From contig NQMI01000012.1 in NCBI GenBank assembly GCA_002270565.1, forward strand, positions 201,921 through 265,920: DNA of 64,000 bases, in the 5' to 3' direction. Origin of the DNA: Stenocarpella maydis (lineage: Eukaryota > Ascomycota > Sordariomycetes > Diaporthales > Diaporthaceae). Numbering within the stretch: position 1 is the first letter of the stretch; every line of letters starts with the position of its first letter. Positions 34,511 through 45,245 of this stretch are shown here, in pieces. Under the pieces are notes generated by a model. The model had not been told where the DNA came from. It was given only the letters and a program-made list of their open reading frames with translations, and made no database searches. The position numbers and the translations under genes are program-made.

Positions 34511-37179
34511 TTAATATATAATTATACTTTGCTATTCTTCTTTAGTATAAAGAGGATTAGGTATCCTACTAGTAGTTATAATAGTCTAATGAATCCTTTC
34601 TTAAGGTTCTCATTAAGGTACTCACCAAGTGCCTTAAGTTATTCTTTATTAAGTTTATAAATGGATTTAAACTATAGTATAATTCCTAATTTTAAGGGTA
34701 TCTTATAATCTCATTATATATACTATAGTAATATAGTATTAAGTTTCTTTTGGAATACTTTCTTAAACCTATAGTATTCTCTTAGCATTCATATTAATTG
34801 GTTTATATTTATCTCTATCTCTTCTTTTAAGTAGAGGAGGTATTATTATATTTGCTGCTAATATGTGGTATATTAATTTGTTAGTTGGGGTTTCTAATGG
34901 TTAGTTTATAGCAGACTGAGGGTTTACTTCTAAGAGTAATAATCTCCTAATTAACTTTAGCTTTTTTATAAGGTACTTAAGAGGTTTAATCCTTCTCTAT
35001 TCTTCTTAAGCTAGATCTCCTGCCTGCTTATAGAGGTAACTATAGGTCTATTTAATTGTATTATCTTTTTACTATCTTTAATAATATGATTTTTTCCTGC
35101 ATTATTAATTCTAACCTTCTTTTAGGGAATAGCATTATCCTAAAAGATCTAGCTAGTAGTTTAATTAATTTAAGGGTTATTCTTTCTTAGCTAAGGTATT
35201 CCTAAGATTAACTAATAATCCACTATCTTAGTAATATTAAATAAAAGTAATTCTATATAGCTATAGATCTAAGTTTAAAGAGGATTAGTCTCTATATTAA
35301 TAATTCTATTACTATAAAATACTTTAGTTCTATGTATTATATTAAGTTTATAAGGTTCCTTTTTCTTATGCTATAGGGGGTAGTATTAGTTTACTACTTA
35401 TAGGGAGATAAAATTTCCTTAAGTACTGCTATTAATAAGCGCTTTATATTACTATTCTCTAAGTTTTACCTTGATTTTTAGGTATTTATAATTCTACTTA
35501 TAAATTATATATAGGTACCTTATAGTATTTATATCTGCTATCTAAGGTTTTATAAATAGCTCTACTTATTTTTTACTTCTCCTTTTAAAATATTATAGAT
35601 ATACTTAATGCTTTCTTTAGTAATTTTCTATAATTATTATAGGTCCTTTATAACCTATTTAAGGTACTCTTTTAGCATTAAGGCCCTTAGAGTCTATCCT
35701 TATAGTTATATCCTATGCTAATTCTTGAGTTTATTTTTAATATATATCTAGTATTTAATTATTATACAGGTTTTCTATCCAGTTAGCTAGCGCAAATAAG
35801 TTAAGGGGATCCTAAGGTTTAGCTAGAATGTAGCATAGCTAGCATTATAGTGCTATTACTTAAGTACCCATCCTTATAAGTTATATTACTTATAGGTTAT
35901 TTAGAGAGGTAATTTTATATATCTTTAAGGAAACTAATCCTAGATAGTTTTCTCCTTTAGGTGCTTTATATATTTATTATAAATATATATAAGACCTATA
36001 AGATTAATTTATATTTAGTATACTTAGGGTATACCCTTACTATATCTTCTCTTCTTTTAGTTTTCTTCTTGGGGTATAAGGCTATTTGCTTGAAAGTTCT
36101 GCTAGCTATTATGACTTCTATTACATTAGTCCTGGGTGCTAAGAGAGGGGTCTATCCTAGGTATACCTATAGCTCCTCTTACTATACTTAAGGTATATAT
36201 AGGTCTAATATAAAGAATTCCATTAGTTCCTATAGGGGGTTAACAGTTAGAAGGTCTTTCCATTATCCTATTATAAGTATCCTTTCTTACTTTCTAGAAG
36301 CATTCTTAAGGAACCAGTTAGTATCTTCCTTCTTACTATAATAAATGAAATACCTATTATTAAAGCAAGCCGTTTAATTAAAAAAAGCATGGTTATTTTT
36401 TGCTTACTAAGGTTCCTTTACTGGAGTGATAGGTTACTATCTAGCTCTATCTTTCTAGTATTTTTCATACCAAGAGTCCTTATACTAACTAAAATACAAA
36501 CTATTATATAATTTTTCCTTATTAGGATTATAGAATTTCCAATTTTTATTAGGGTTCTATTTAGGGTATATTTAATATTAATTATATATTATTATTCCAT
36601 AGATATAATACGTATCTTTAAGGTCCCATTATTACTTTAACCAAAGGGAGATTGTAAGGCTATACTGATCTAATATAATTCTTTTATAATAGCATTAGCC
36701 TATCTCGGGCCTTCTAGTATAGGCTTCCAGTCTCTATTCTTTCTTAAGGCCCTATATTCTGATATAAAGTATCTTATCTTCTTATAATTATAGCATTTAA
36801 TATTCTTTTTATTTATAGGCTCCTTCTAAATAGCATTAAGTTCTATAGATCCCTTATATTATCCCTATTAGGTACTTAGCTTCTAATACTTCCTGCCTAT
36901 ATTAGGTTCATATTTATAACTCTTATATCTGGGTACTTAAGGAGTATCACCTTATTTTTCCTAGCGCCTTATATAGAGCTAGTTATTAATCTTAATAGCT
37001 AGCTTAATATATTATAGGAAATCATTAGATCTATCTTATCTCGCTAAGTTATCTTTTATTTTTTTCTTTAAATCCTTAGTAAAATATAAAGATCTTAATA
37101 TTAGTTATATAATTAATTTAGGTATAAATTCTTTTAAATTCTATAGTATAGTTTAATGTTAAGCTCTTTTAATATAGCT

Positions 37180-37480
37180 GTAAGAGTTCCCATTTAGCTT
37201 ATTATTTCTTATTAGAGTTCTAGAAAAGGGTCTTTAGGGTATCTTTATAATTCTTATACTTGCTAAAGATTTCCTGAGTTTCTTCCTTATAATTTTTAAA
37301 GTTCTCAGCATTTATATAGTTTATAAGGTAGGGTTTAAATTATACTAGGGCCCTCCCTTTTAGGAAGGAGGCTATATATATAACCCTTTTTCCTTCTAGT
37401 TATTTATCTAGTTAGTAGAAGCACTAATAGGCCCTAACTTGGGTTAGGTGAGCCTAGAGTTATCCAGAAGTTCCATTATA
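37180..37480 (-). pseudogene. Gag relic of the Gypsy element
   Basis: On the minus strand, RVIYIASFLKGRALV and INYINAENFKNYKEETQEIF align with the retrotransposon gag core (helix, G-x-A, then a conserved acidic region). Stops interrupt the frame at positions where relatives have Trp. The 5'-LTR-proximal position fits the element's orientation. Confidence 0.65.
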
Positions 37481-37797
37481 AGTAGCCGGGCTATTAAATT
37501 TAATATTTTCCTTATTTAAAAGAGGTATATTAATAATACTTATAGCAGCTTATAGGGTAGTAACTTTATTTTAAAATTATTATATTTCATTATTCTGCTA
37601 GGCTTGCTTATTAATAAAAGTCTAAAGGCAGTTAACTTTATTAATTATCTACTAGAGCTATTAATTATCTATCCTATCCTAGGCATTAGTAATAATTATT
37701 ACTTATAAGAGGTTACTAAGTCCAGATATTATAAAGGGATTTATATATAATATTACTTAAAGTCCATATTATAAAATATAAATAAGAGTTATTAAAA

Positions 37798-38209
37798 TAT
37801 AATAATTAGAGGGTTTTAAGTTACCTAAAGCCTAAAAGATTAAAGGTTTATATTTAGAATATATTATAATATAATAATTAAGTAATATTCATTTAACTAA
37901 TAATGATTATTAGCTATAAGGCTATCTAATAGATGAACTAAATACTTAGATTAATAACTAAAGAGTTTATTCTATAAAAGCTATCTATTATAGTGATAAC
38001 TATATCCTTATATATTTTGACTCTTCTGTTATATAGAGAGGGTAGCTCGCTAGGCTTGACTAGCTTGTTGCTGAGCACTGCGATCGGTGCGAGCCAAACC
38101 CTAACCCTGGGATGGATGTGCGTTACTGGCCCATCAGGTGTCTGGCTGGCTTGGGAGCTACCTCGCTGGTGCCAGGGGTGGTAGTCAGCCGCCAGCCTTC
38201 GGTGGTTTA
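37798..38209 (-). repeat. Right (5') LTR of the Gypsy element, interrupted near its end
   Basis: It aligns with the left LTR. Five bases of the end (TAACA, 38811-38815) are separated from the rest by a 596-bp solo-LTR-like insertion and its GTTTA duplication. The part from about 38035 on keeps its G and C bases, unlike the left half. Confidence 0.85.
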
Positions 38210-38805
38210 TGTTAAACGGAACCGCTCAGCAGGGCGTTGGTACTCCGTGCAAGGAGTTACCCTAGACTTCGTTGTAAGGAGTTACCCTAGACTTCCTAGC
38301 AAGGAGTTACCCTAGACTTGCGAGTCAGGCGATTTTCGCTAAGTACGCCCAGTGCGTGCGTAACGCAAGATGAGTTTGGTGGCCGTGAGTCGATTATTTT
38401 GGCCTGCATTTGCACCTTAATTCAGACCTCTGCATTACCCTTATTTCTTACCCAAAAAGTATATGACTTAGTGCATTGGATAGCCTGATTTCTGAAGTTT
38501 GTATGTACTTAATTTGGGCATTGCTAGGGCTATGGTTGGCTGGCTGCTTGGAACCAAAGATGGTGTGTTGGAAGGGCGAATTTTCCGGCATTTGCAAATT
38601 TGCACCAGAGCCGACCGCAGCGTGCCCAGGGGTGAGACGACGTCGGAGGGTATATAAGGAGGGCTTACAGAAGCCCAACTTAATTCAATACAAAGTTGTC
38701 CAGACCATTGTCAATCGTCCCAATTCGCCTCAGAGCACCATACTGCGACCCTGCCGAAACACACACGCTGAACTGAATGCTATTCTATAGCACAAATTCA
38801 TCAGA
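38210..38805 (+). repeat. Solo-LTR-like repeat, copy 3
   Basis: A 596-bp copy inserted into the right Gypsy LTR. It is flanked by GTTTA (38205-38209 and 38806-38810), and the interrupted LTR resumes right after. This is the best-preserved copy, with a normal G/C content. TATATAA lies at 38651-38657. It begins TG but ends CATCAGA, so it lacks the usual terminal CA of an LTR. Confidence 0.85.
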
Positions 38806-39971
38806 GTTTATAACACTTCTTAGAAGCCCATTAATAGCAGCTAATTATTAACCATTTATTAATAGTAGTACTACTTGGGAGGAAGCTGATTTGTATTAAC
38901 ACTTGGCTATAGAAGCACTTTAATAGTAAGAATAGGCCCTTATTGCAGGGCTGGATGATATAGAAGGTATGGGCTAGCAAATAAAGTAAATATACCCTAT
39001 TTGCCTAGGCTTAGGCTATTAGGGATTCAGAGAGATAGATCATTAAGCCATCAAATAATAATAGCCGCCAATCATACCTTCATAAGGGCTCTATTTTAGG
39101 AAGAAAGATATCTATAAACTAATAGTAGAAGAAATTAGCTATAAACCAGGCATTCTCACTAGAATCTAACTTAAAAAGGGGTAGGGGCTCTAAAATATAT
39201 TGCTTTTATATATATTTACAGGCCAGAATGTATAATATAGTAAGACGCCAGCTATTAGTAGTAATAGCCTTAATAATGCTTACCTAATTATCTTTTTTTA
39301 CTTTTATAATATTTACTATTAGTATATCTATTTGCTTAATAATAATTTTCTTTTAAATTTAATAGCCTTAGAAGCTAATTTCATTAATATTAATAATATA
39401 GTCTTGTATAATAAACTTCTCTCTTATAATAGCCCTTAGCTAGCTATAAAACCCTTCTAGCTCCTCTTTTATAGTAGATTTAATTTAGCTAGTATTAACA
39501 GAAATGCTAGGCTTTATTTATGCTTCAGGGTAATAAGTAAGGAAGCAATTAATCTAGTTCTTATCTAACCTTTTATTATAGCTAAGGATATCTAGCAGGG
39601 CCTTTATAAAGCAGTAAATTATAGCCTTTAAAGAAGAGTATTTCTAGCATTCCTCTACTAAAATCTAGTTAATAATTAACTACTCTATAGCTAGTAATAG
39701 CTTTAATTAGGCTTTATTTATATAGGTTTATAAAGGATGGCTGTTTTTTTTAAGGGGATAGTATAGATAGCGGGACTTTATATTGCTTTGCTGCTTTATG
39801 TAAAGTTATATCCCCATTATAGAAACTCTTTAGGGCAAGTTGAATATTAGATTTATGAGATGATTCTAAATCCATTGCAATTGATCTGGTGTAGAGGAAA
39901 AATTATTTCGTAAAGTTGTGGCTAGTCAAAGTTAGCGATGATGGGGAGGGGTTGGTGTTGATAACGTGTTC

Positions 39972-40007
39972 AATAGGGGGGGTGTTCAGCTGCCCGGGGG
40001 GGCACTC
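39972..40007 (-). repeat. Right terminal inverted repeat of the Fot1/pogo-like element
   Basis: This is the inverted partner of 30275-30311. TA follows at 40008-40009, giving the TA target duplication typical of Tc1/mariner/pogo transposons. Confidence 0.92.
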
Positions 40008-40009
40008 TA

Positions 40010-41542
40010 CTTCATACAGCCCGGAGACGGCAACTTACACCATCGTCAGCACAGCTGCAGCTATTGTCGTTCGTTGGTTGCACTCGCTAATAAGTGGCCC
40101 GTATATACTAACCGGTATTAGCCCGATCATTGGCCGCTGGATACAACAGCACGGGGTTTCTAGGTCTAGGCCCAACAAAATCCTCTCGTACAGACCCCCA
40201 CTAGCAATTCGGTCGAGTTCGCGACTTTTGAAGAGAGCGAGTGAGCTATGCACTTCTGTGCCCCTTGTGGTCCCGCATGAATGGCGGCAACTCCCGGATG
40301 TCACAAATGCTCATCCAGCGCGTGTCCGAGGTTAAACATACACAAAGTTGCCGCAGTTCCTGATGGCACACCCCCAGGATCTCCCCCGCAGTCGCACGGC
40401 CCAGCCGGGTGACTTCACACCCCGAGCTGGCTGGCTGGCTGGCTGGCTGGTTGGCTGGGCATTGGGTAGGACCGGGGGGACGCCACTCTCGACGAATGAT
40501 CGTCTTGCGCCCAGACTCCCGGGTCTGGGTCGAGCTACGCAAGAGCTGACACTTTTCTGCGGCCGGAGGAGCCAATTCGGCGCAGGGATGCACACCCTGA
40601 TGGACCAGCGGAAGCCCAATACCTGGGTAGACTGATAAGTAACACGGTTGCCAGCCCCGTACGGCCAGCGAGTGCGTGGTTTTCACCCCGGTCCAACCCG
40701 TCACAGGGCTGGCCAGCCAAGCCGAAGTAACCAACAACAGCATGCCAGCTCGTGCGACGGCACAGCTGAACGGTGGTGTACGTAGAGCCCTCGCTCGGTT
40801 AACACTCATGGCGCAGAGTCAGTACCCCGGGTCCGGCCGATGTTCTTCGTGCTAGAGATTTCACGTGTATAGTGAAACGCAACTATTCGCTTGAAGTGAT
40901 GTATTTGTTGGCAGCCACCAAACTTAGGTCCGGATCTAATCTGTGGGCTGCAAAGCGCGCTTCATCCTGCAGCGGTGTCCCGCAGCCTTCAGCCAATGTT
41001 ACATGCAGCATGCGACTGCATCACAGATCCACCATAGCGTCTCTGCTGCGCAATCGGACCTTGTGGAGGGAGGCTACACCGAGCCGCCAAAACAAGTAAG
41101 TGGATATGCGTCTGTAGGCAGCCTCCTGCGGTGCACTGCATATTCTCCGCAAAATGTGCGCGCACTGCGAGTTGGTTGCATGTCTCCCAATGAATCCGAG
41201 GCTGCTTGAACGGTACAAGCTTCTCGCTTGTGCGTGATGCGTGAGACGCCTCTGGTTCATTCCGGCTGGAGGCTCGCCGGGTGCTCGCCGGGTGCTGGCA
41301 AGCTTCAAGCAGATATTCGACCGGGACTTTTACCCTTCTCAAAAACGCCTTGGCCCCAAATGCCCTCGCGCATGATTAAATAGATCTTCCGCGCTGAAGC
41401 AGTTGTTTTGTCGGTCATCCCCATCTGTGAGGACTTCGTTCCACGGGCGCCCACTCCTCGATCCACGCATTGTAATTTCAGCATCGTCAAAAATGGCAGT
41501 CATTACTGTTACGAGAGCACTTCTCGTCTCGTCCTGCTTCCT
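40010..41542. other. Spacer right of the transposon island
   Basis: Normal GC content resumes at once. A minus open frame at 40246-40809 (187 codons) has a hydrophobic N-terminal patch, but its middle is encoded by a GCTGG repeat (40427-40456), and I see no family. No supported gene. Confidence 0.4.
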
Positions 41543-42732
41543 TCAAAAGTCCATGCTCATCAGATACATCTCCAATATCCGCATGAACTTCACCACGAAG
41601 GCCTCCAGATGGAATATGACTTTGGTACCTGTCTTGATTCGGTGCTCGTAGAAAGCTGACCATTTTATGACGTCGGCTTTTAGTGCGTCGTCGATCAAGG
41701 GCAGGAGCTTAAATGTGAGGGTCTTGAGGATGGTGGTAGCTGGAATGCAGTGCGAGAGGAGATCATAGAGCTTCGCCCGGACCACCAGCACCTGGGCGGG
41801 TGTGTGCTGCTCCATAATCTCCTTGGCGATCTGGTGGATCAGGGCCTCCCAATCCGGTGGTGGTAGTGGCGTCGAGTCGGTGACCTTCTCACTGCAGGAA
41901 AACAATATTAGTGGGTGGACCGCCAAGTTTCCCGAGTCTCAAGTCTCGACGAGGTCAACGTACTTTTGCGCATGAACAGCCTCGTACATCAGCAAAGCCC
42001 GGCGTAGATTCCGCCCGCTCTCCTCTGCTATACGCTGGTTCAGGCCCTTGACGACGGGCCAGCCCTCCTTCTTCGCTGAAGACGCCAGAACTGAACATAT
42101 CTCCTCGTGCGTGGGGGCCGCTACTCGCACAAGAAGCGTTCGCGAGCGTATCGGCGCAATAATATTTGCGGTCGAGTTGGCCAGCAGGATGAGGCGCAGG
42201 TTGGGGCTGTACTTCTCCATGGTCCGCCTTAGGGCGGCCTGCGCGTCACGGGTCAGGTGGTCGGCCTCGTTGATGACGACGACCTTGAAGCGCTGCCTGG
42301 CGGCCTGATCGACCTGCTGGGTCTGGGCGACCTCTTTGAGCAGGTCCTGCACCACCACGCGGTCGTAGTTGCCCACGTCGCTGGGCGTGATCTCGAGGTG
42401 GTAGACGGAGGCGACGATGTTGAACTCAAGCTTGCGGTTGGACGTCGTCTGGAACACGCGCGCGTCGATCTTAATCTTCTCGACGCCAGGGCCGAAGAGC
42501 TCCTTAAGCGTCGCGACGATGCGGGTCTTCTTGCCGGCGCCCGAGGGCCCATAGACGAGGAGGTGAGGGAAGTCGCCACTTTGAGCCTGGTGGAAGGGCA
42601 GATTAGTAGGGGCTTGTGAAGTCAGCCATCACCTGTGCTACGTACAAGCGACTTGAGCCGCTCCGAGAGCTCTGGGTGGTATGAGAGTTGGTCTAGAGAC
42701 CTTGGTCGATGCTTGTCGACGATCAATGCCAT
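41543..42732 (-). CDS. RFC5: Replication factor C subunit 5 (clamp loader)
   Basis: Three exons on the minus strand, 42646-42732, 41964-42586 and 41543-41891, give 352 residues, the family length. The AAA+ core is visible: YHPELSERLKSL then a Walker A of GPSGAGKKT (residues 42-50, the Rfc5-type GKK variant), Walker B as VVVINEADHL, and sensor/Arg-finger region LILLANST followed by IRSRTLLVRV, where most RFC small subunits have SRC. The C-terminal helical collar domain is intact (PAQVLVVRAKLYDLL, FVVKFMRILEMYLMSMDF). In fungi it is one of four small subunits that load PCNA with Rfc1 and alternative loaders (Ctf18, Elg1, Rad17/Rad24). The non-DEAD Walker B fits the ATPase-weak subunit. Confidence 0.94.
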
Positions 42733-44613
42733 GTTGAATGATCTGCCCGTATCCGACGCTCCGGATCGCACTCGAAGACTATTCCGGACGTTTACAGTCG
42801 TGGAGTGACCTGGAGGTGCTGCCAGAAGACGGGTGGAGGAACGGGCCTACTAAAGTTAAGTCGCGGTTTGCGCGACGCGTCTGGACGGGCAGTGGGTTAA
42901 TTACTTGGATAGCTGACCAGGGTTGCTCGTACCCCCTGGCAATAATAAGTGGGGCACTCTCGGTACATCATTGATGTACTGTACGGTTGTACTGCATGCA
43001 GACTCACTCGTGGTATACTGTTTCTATCTACGCGAATAATTCCAAGCCGCCAACACTCGTTCATGAAGCTCGTCATCGACATTATTACCGTTCCCGATGT
43101 ATAATTTTTGCACGTTGAGTTGCAGGCAATTCTTCTACCTATCTGGACCAAGCTGTCCCTGTCCCCTGCTGCAGCCAGCTTAATTACCGTGTATGCTTCT
43201 GTTGCCATCTCATCGCCTTCTGTTCCTTACGTCGCAGCCGCCTCTAGAAAACTTTGGTCATATAAATACTAGTGATGCAAGTGTGATCAGAAGTACGGTC
43301 CTCAGCATAGCTCCTTTGCGATGATGGCGTCTCTGGCGGGAGCCGGCAGGGCAGCAGTGTCACCAGTGGAGGCAGTGCCAATAGCGCTCGCAGATTGAAG
43401 GGGGGCCGCCAGTGCTTGTTGATGCTGTTGAAGTCTGCATCACTATAGCTTTTTTGTCCACCGCACCATACGGTCCTAGGCGATTCGTGCCGTCGCCGTC
43501 GATGTGAACAAGTTGTTTATGCCTGATTTCACCATGTACCTAAGTAGGTACCAACATGTCAATTCAGAAGCCTCGCCTGGTTCTGTACACACTATTTGTT
43601 CACCTTAAACCACGAGATTTCAGAAACCGTGCCACTGAATTCGGTAAGCTTTGGCATCTCGTGGAGTCATAACAGCCAAGTCTCTGGGTTGTTTAAGATC
43701 GAGGCTCCTACGCCCCTTCGCCATGAGGAGCATTGTGCCGCCCTCGTTCGACTTCGACAAGCAACACCTGGGATGTCAGTGTCCAGTCCTATGGGAACCC
43801 ATGAGTAACAATTGTAAAGTACCTCAGACCAACTGATCGATCCGCCTTCAAGAAACATTTTGCGAATTTACCGCATGAAACTCTAGCACTGAGCCACTCC
43901 AGCTGCGCCGGATCAGTGTATTCTACAAAATAGTAACTCGGTCATGGAATTATCAACAAACATAGCTAGGATTGACTATGTCACACAGCATGTTGGGGTT
44001 CCGCATAAGGTATTGCTAAGACCGCCTATATAACGGGGCTGTGGAAATAACTTTGTATATACCTAGGTCTTACTTTAGGTGGTGGGTATTAGAAGTGCAC
44101 CTGGGGTTAGACGTATCTGTGGTTCATTTGGAATAATTTGCACCGTCAGAATGTGTCAAGCATATCGTTGTATATAGTCACTAGGGCAAGCCCGTTTTGC
44201 ATCATCACCCCAAGTTCGGCTATGACGGGCTCGGTTGCTCCAATGTATCGTAGGAAGGCGAGTTTAACTCATTGGGAACGGCTCGTTGCTGTTGCTTGAA
44301 CGCACCAGTAGTCCCAAGGCTCTCTGTCCAGTCTCACCCATTCATCCGTATCAATTTGTGACACGACTCACATTTCATATGATGTCAGGAGAAAAATATG
44401 CTCTTCTTTTGCCTGGGAACTCAAATAACTTAAAGCCACCTTCCTGTCCAGCAACTCTCCACACTCCAGCTCTCAGACAAGGAACAACTCGAAATCCAAA
44501 TATACAGCAGACTGCCAACGTATCCAGCATACAAGACACATAACATCACCAAAAAAGACCTTGAAGACCAATGCCACTCTACTTCGGATATCAGAACTTC
44601 ATAAACTTCAAAA
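42733..44613. other. 1.9 kb spacer without recognisable genes
   Basis: This is upstream of RFC5 and of the small gene at 44614. GC content is lower than average. A TACCTAAGTAGGTACC-type palindromic patch lies at 43536-43551. No domain, RNA gene or transposon end recognised. Confidence 0.45.
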
Positions 44614-44907
44614 ATGTCGAACGACCGAAGCACCTGGGTCGAATCCCAAATTCCTTACAAGCAATATCCATACAATGACAAGGTCAAGGCTGGCTTGGAC
44701 AAGCTCTTTGGCGAGAACCGCTATGAGGTTGAGATACGACACAACACTTGGATTATCCAAGCCCCGACGAAGGTGACTCTTGTGAGTTGCAACTGTAGAG
44801 TCACAAATACTTCTTAAAATTGGACCCTCGCCATCTTGCTGAGACTAACTTTCTTCCTCAAGCAAATTGACAACCAAAGCCGTATGCTTATCTCTGGCAA
44901 CTCCTAG
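44614..44907 (+). CDS. Small protein of unknown function (70 residues)
   Basis: Two exons proposed, 44614-44781 and 44863-44907. The second continues the frame as QIDNQSRMLISGNS. Its acceptor is AAG rather than CAG/TAG, and without splicing the first frame stops ten codons after the donor. The sequence looks real: charged and aromatic, DKVKAGLDKLFGENRYEVEI then RHNTWIIQAPTK, suggesting a small alpha/beta fold. No signal peptide, Cys or known motif. I do not recognise a family. The leader upstream is AC-rich, as for expressed genes. Moderate confidence that it is a gene; none about its role. Confidence 0.5.
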
Positions 44908-45245
44908 TCGTCTATCGATCCAAGAGGAACGTGAGCATCATCATGTGGTTTATTGGGTCTTCTCTGGGCGATGGCTTTTATTGGTAATGGGACTTAGATA
45001 AGGGTTGGCTGGGCTCTTCATCTGGCGCAGGCGGTTCTCTGTTGCGGTATGATGGGAAAAGGCATGGTTCGGTTCGTTGCGGTTCGGTTGGGACACGCTT
45101 GCGGTATGAAAGAGGTGTAATCGTCTTGCATCACGACGGAGATCGTGGTTCACTTCAAAATTCTGCGCTACCACATTGCCGGTACAGCAATGGCGGGTCG
45201 CTCAGCTGACTATGGACAAACTCTCAGCGCCATAGTGGTGATTCC
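44908..45245. other. Convergent 3' spacer
   Basis: This lies between the small gene and YRA1. GTTCGGTTCG-type short repeats at 45066-45088. No gene recognised. Confidence 0.5.

Larger units (their letters stand above)
30953..38815 (-). mobile_element. Degenerate Ty3/Gypsy LTR retrotransposon
   Basis: LTRs start with TGT and end with ACA (RIP-altered to ATA in the left copy). Flanking 5-bp duplications are CTTCT at 30948-30952 and 38816-38820. On the minus strand, gag-like sequence lies at about 37180-37480 and reverse transcriptase at about 34150-34510, so the 5' LTR is the right-hand one. The full span is 7.86 kb, including three internal copies of a shorter repeat. No intact protein remains. 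Confidence 0.85.
30378..39875 (-). pseudogene. Fot1/pogo-type DDE transposase, inactivated and split by a retrotransposon
   Basis: On the minus strand the coding relic starts at 39875 with MDLESSHKSNIQLALKSFY then NGDITLHKAAKQYKVPLS, an N-terminal helix-turn-helix (Psq-type) typical of pogo transposases. Downstream (about 39050-39080) is DWRLLLFDG, the second catalytic Asp motif of the DDE domain. The frame is then interrupted by the Gypsy insertion (30953-38820 including one target copy) and resumes to a stop at 30378, ending in an Arg/Glu-rich tail (LTTAYREEELEHQFRLKTV). Outside the insertion the two parts total about 545 codons, the size of Fot1 transposase. The middle has many stops, mostly G-to-A type. 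Not functional. Confidence 0.8.
30273..40009. mobile_element. Nested transposon island: Fot1/pogo element split by Ty3/Gypsy with solo-LTR-like insertions
   Basis: A single 9.7 kb AT-rich, gene-free block inside GC-rich sequence. Its two outer ends are near-perfect inverted repeats (30275-30311 and 39972-40007), each bordered by TA (30273-30274; 40008-40009). Inside, a Ty3/Gypsy element occupies 30953-38815 between copies of CTTCT, and three copies of a shorter repeat lie in that element. TpA is greatly over-represented and coding relics are full of stops, as expected after RIP. Insertion order from nesting: DNA transposon first, then Gypsy, then the short repeats. Confidence 0.88.

Noticed and set aside
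30953..38815. CRISPR array or other defence system in the AT-rich region
   Set aside because: Repeats are LTRs and solo-LTR-like copies with target duplications, not short regular direct repeats with spacers.
40246..40809. A 187-codon minus frame with a hydrophobic N-terminal patch, considered as a secreted protein
   Set aside because: Part of it is encoded by a GCTGG simple repeat, there is no recognisable family, and the hydrophobic patch is too weak to call a signal peptide.
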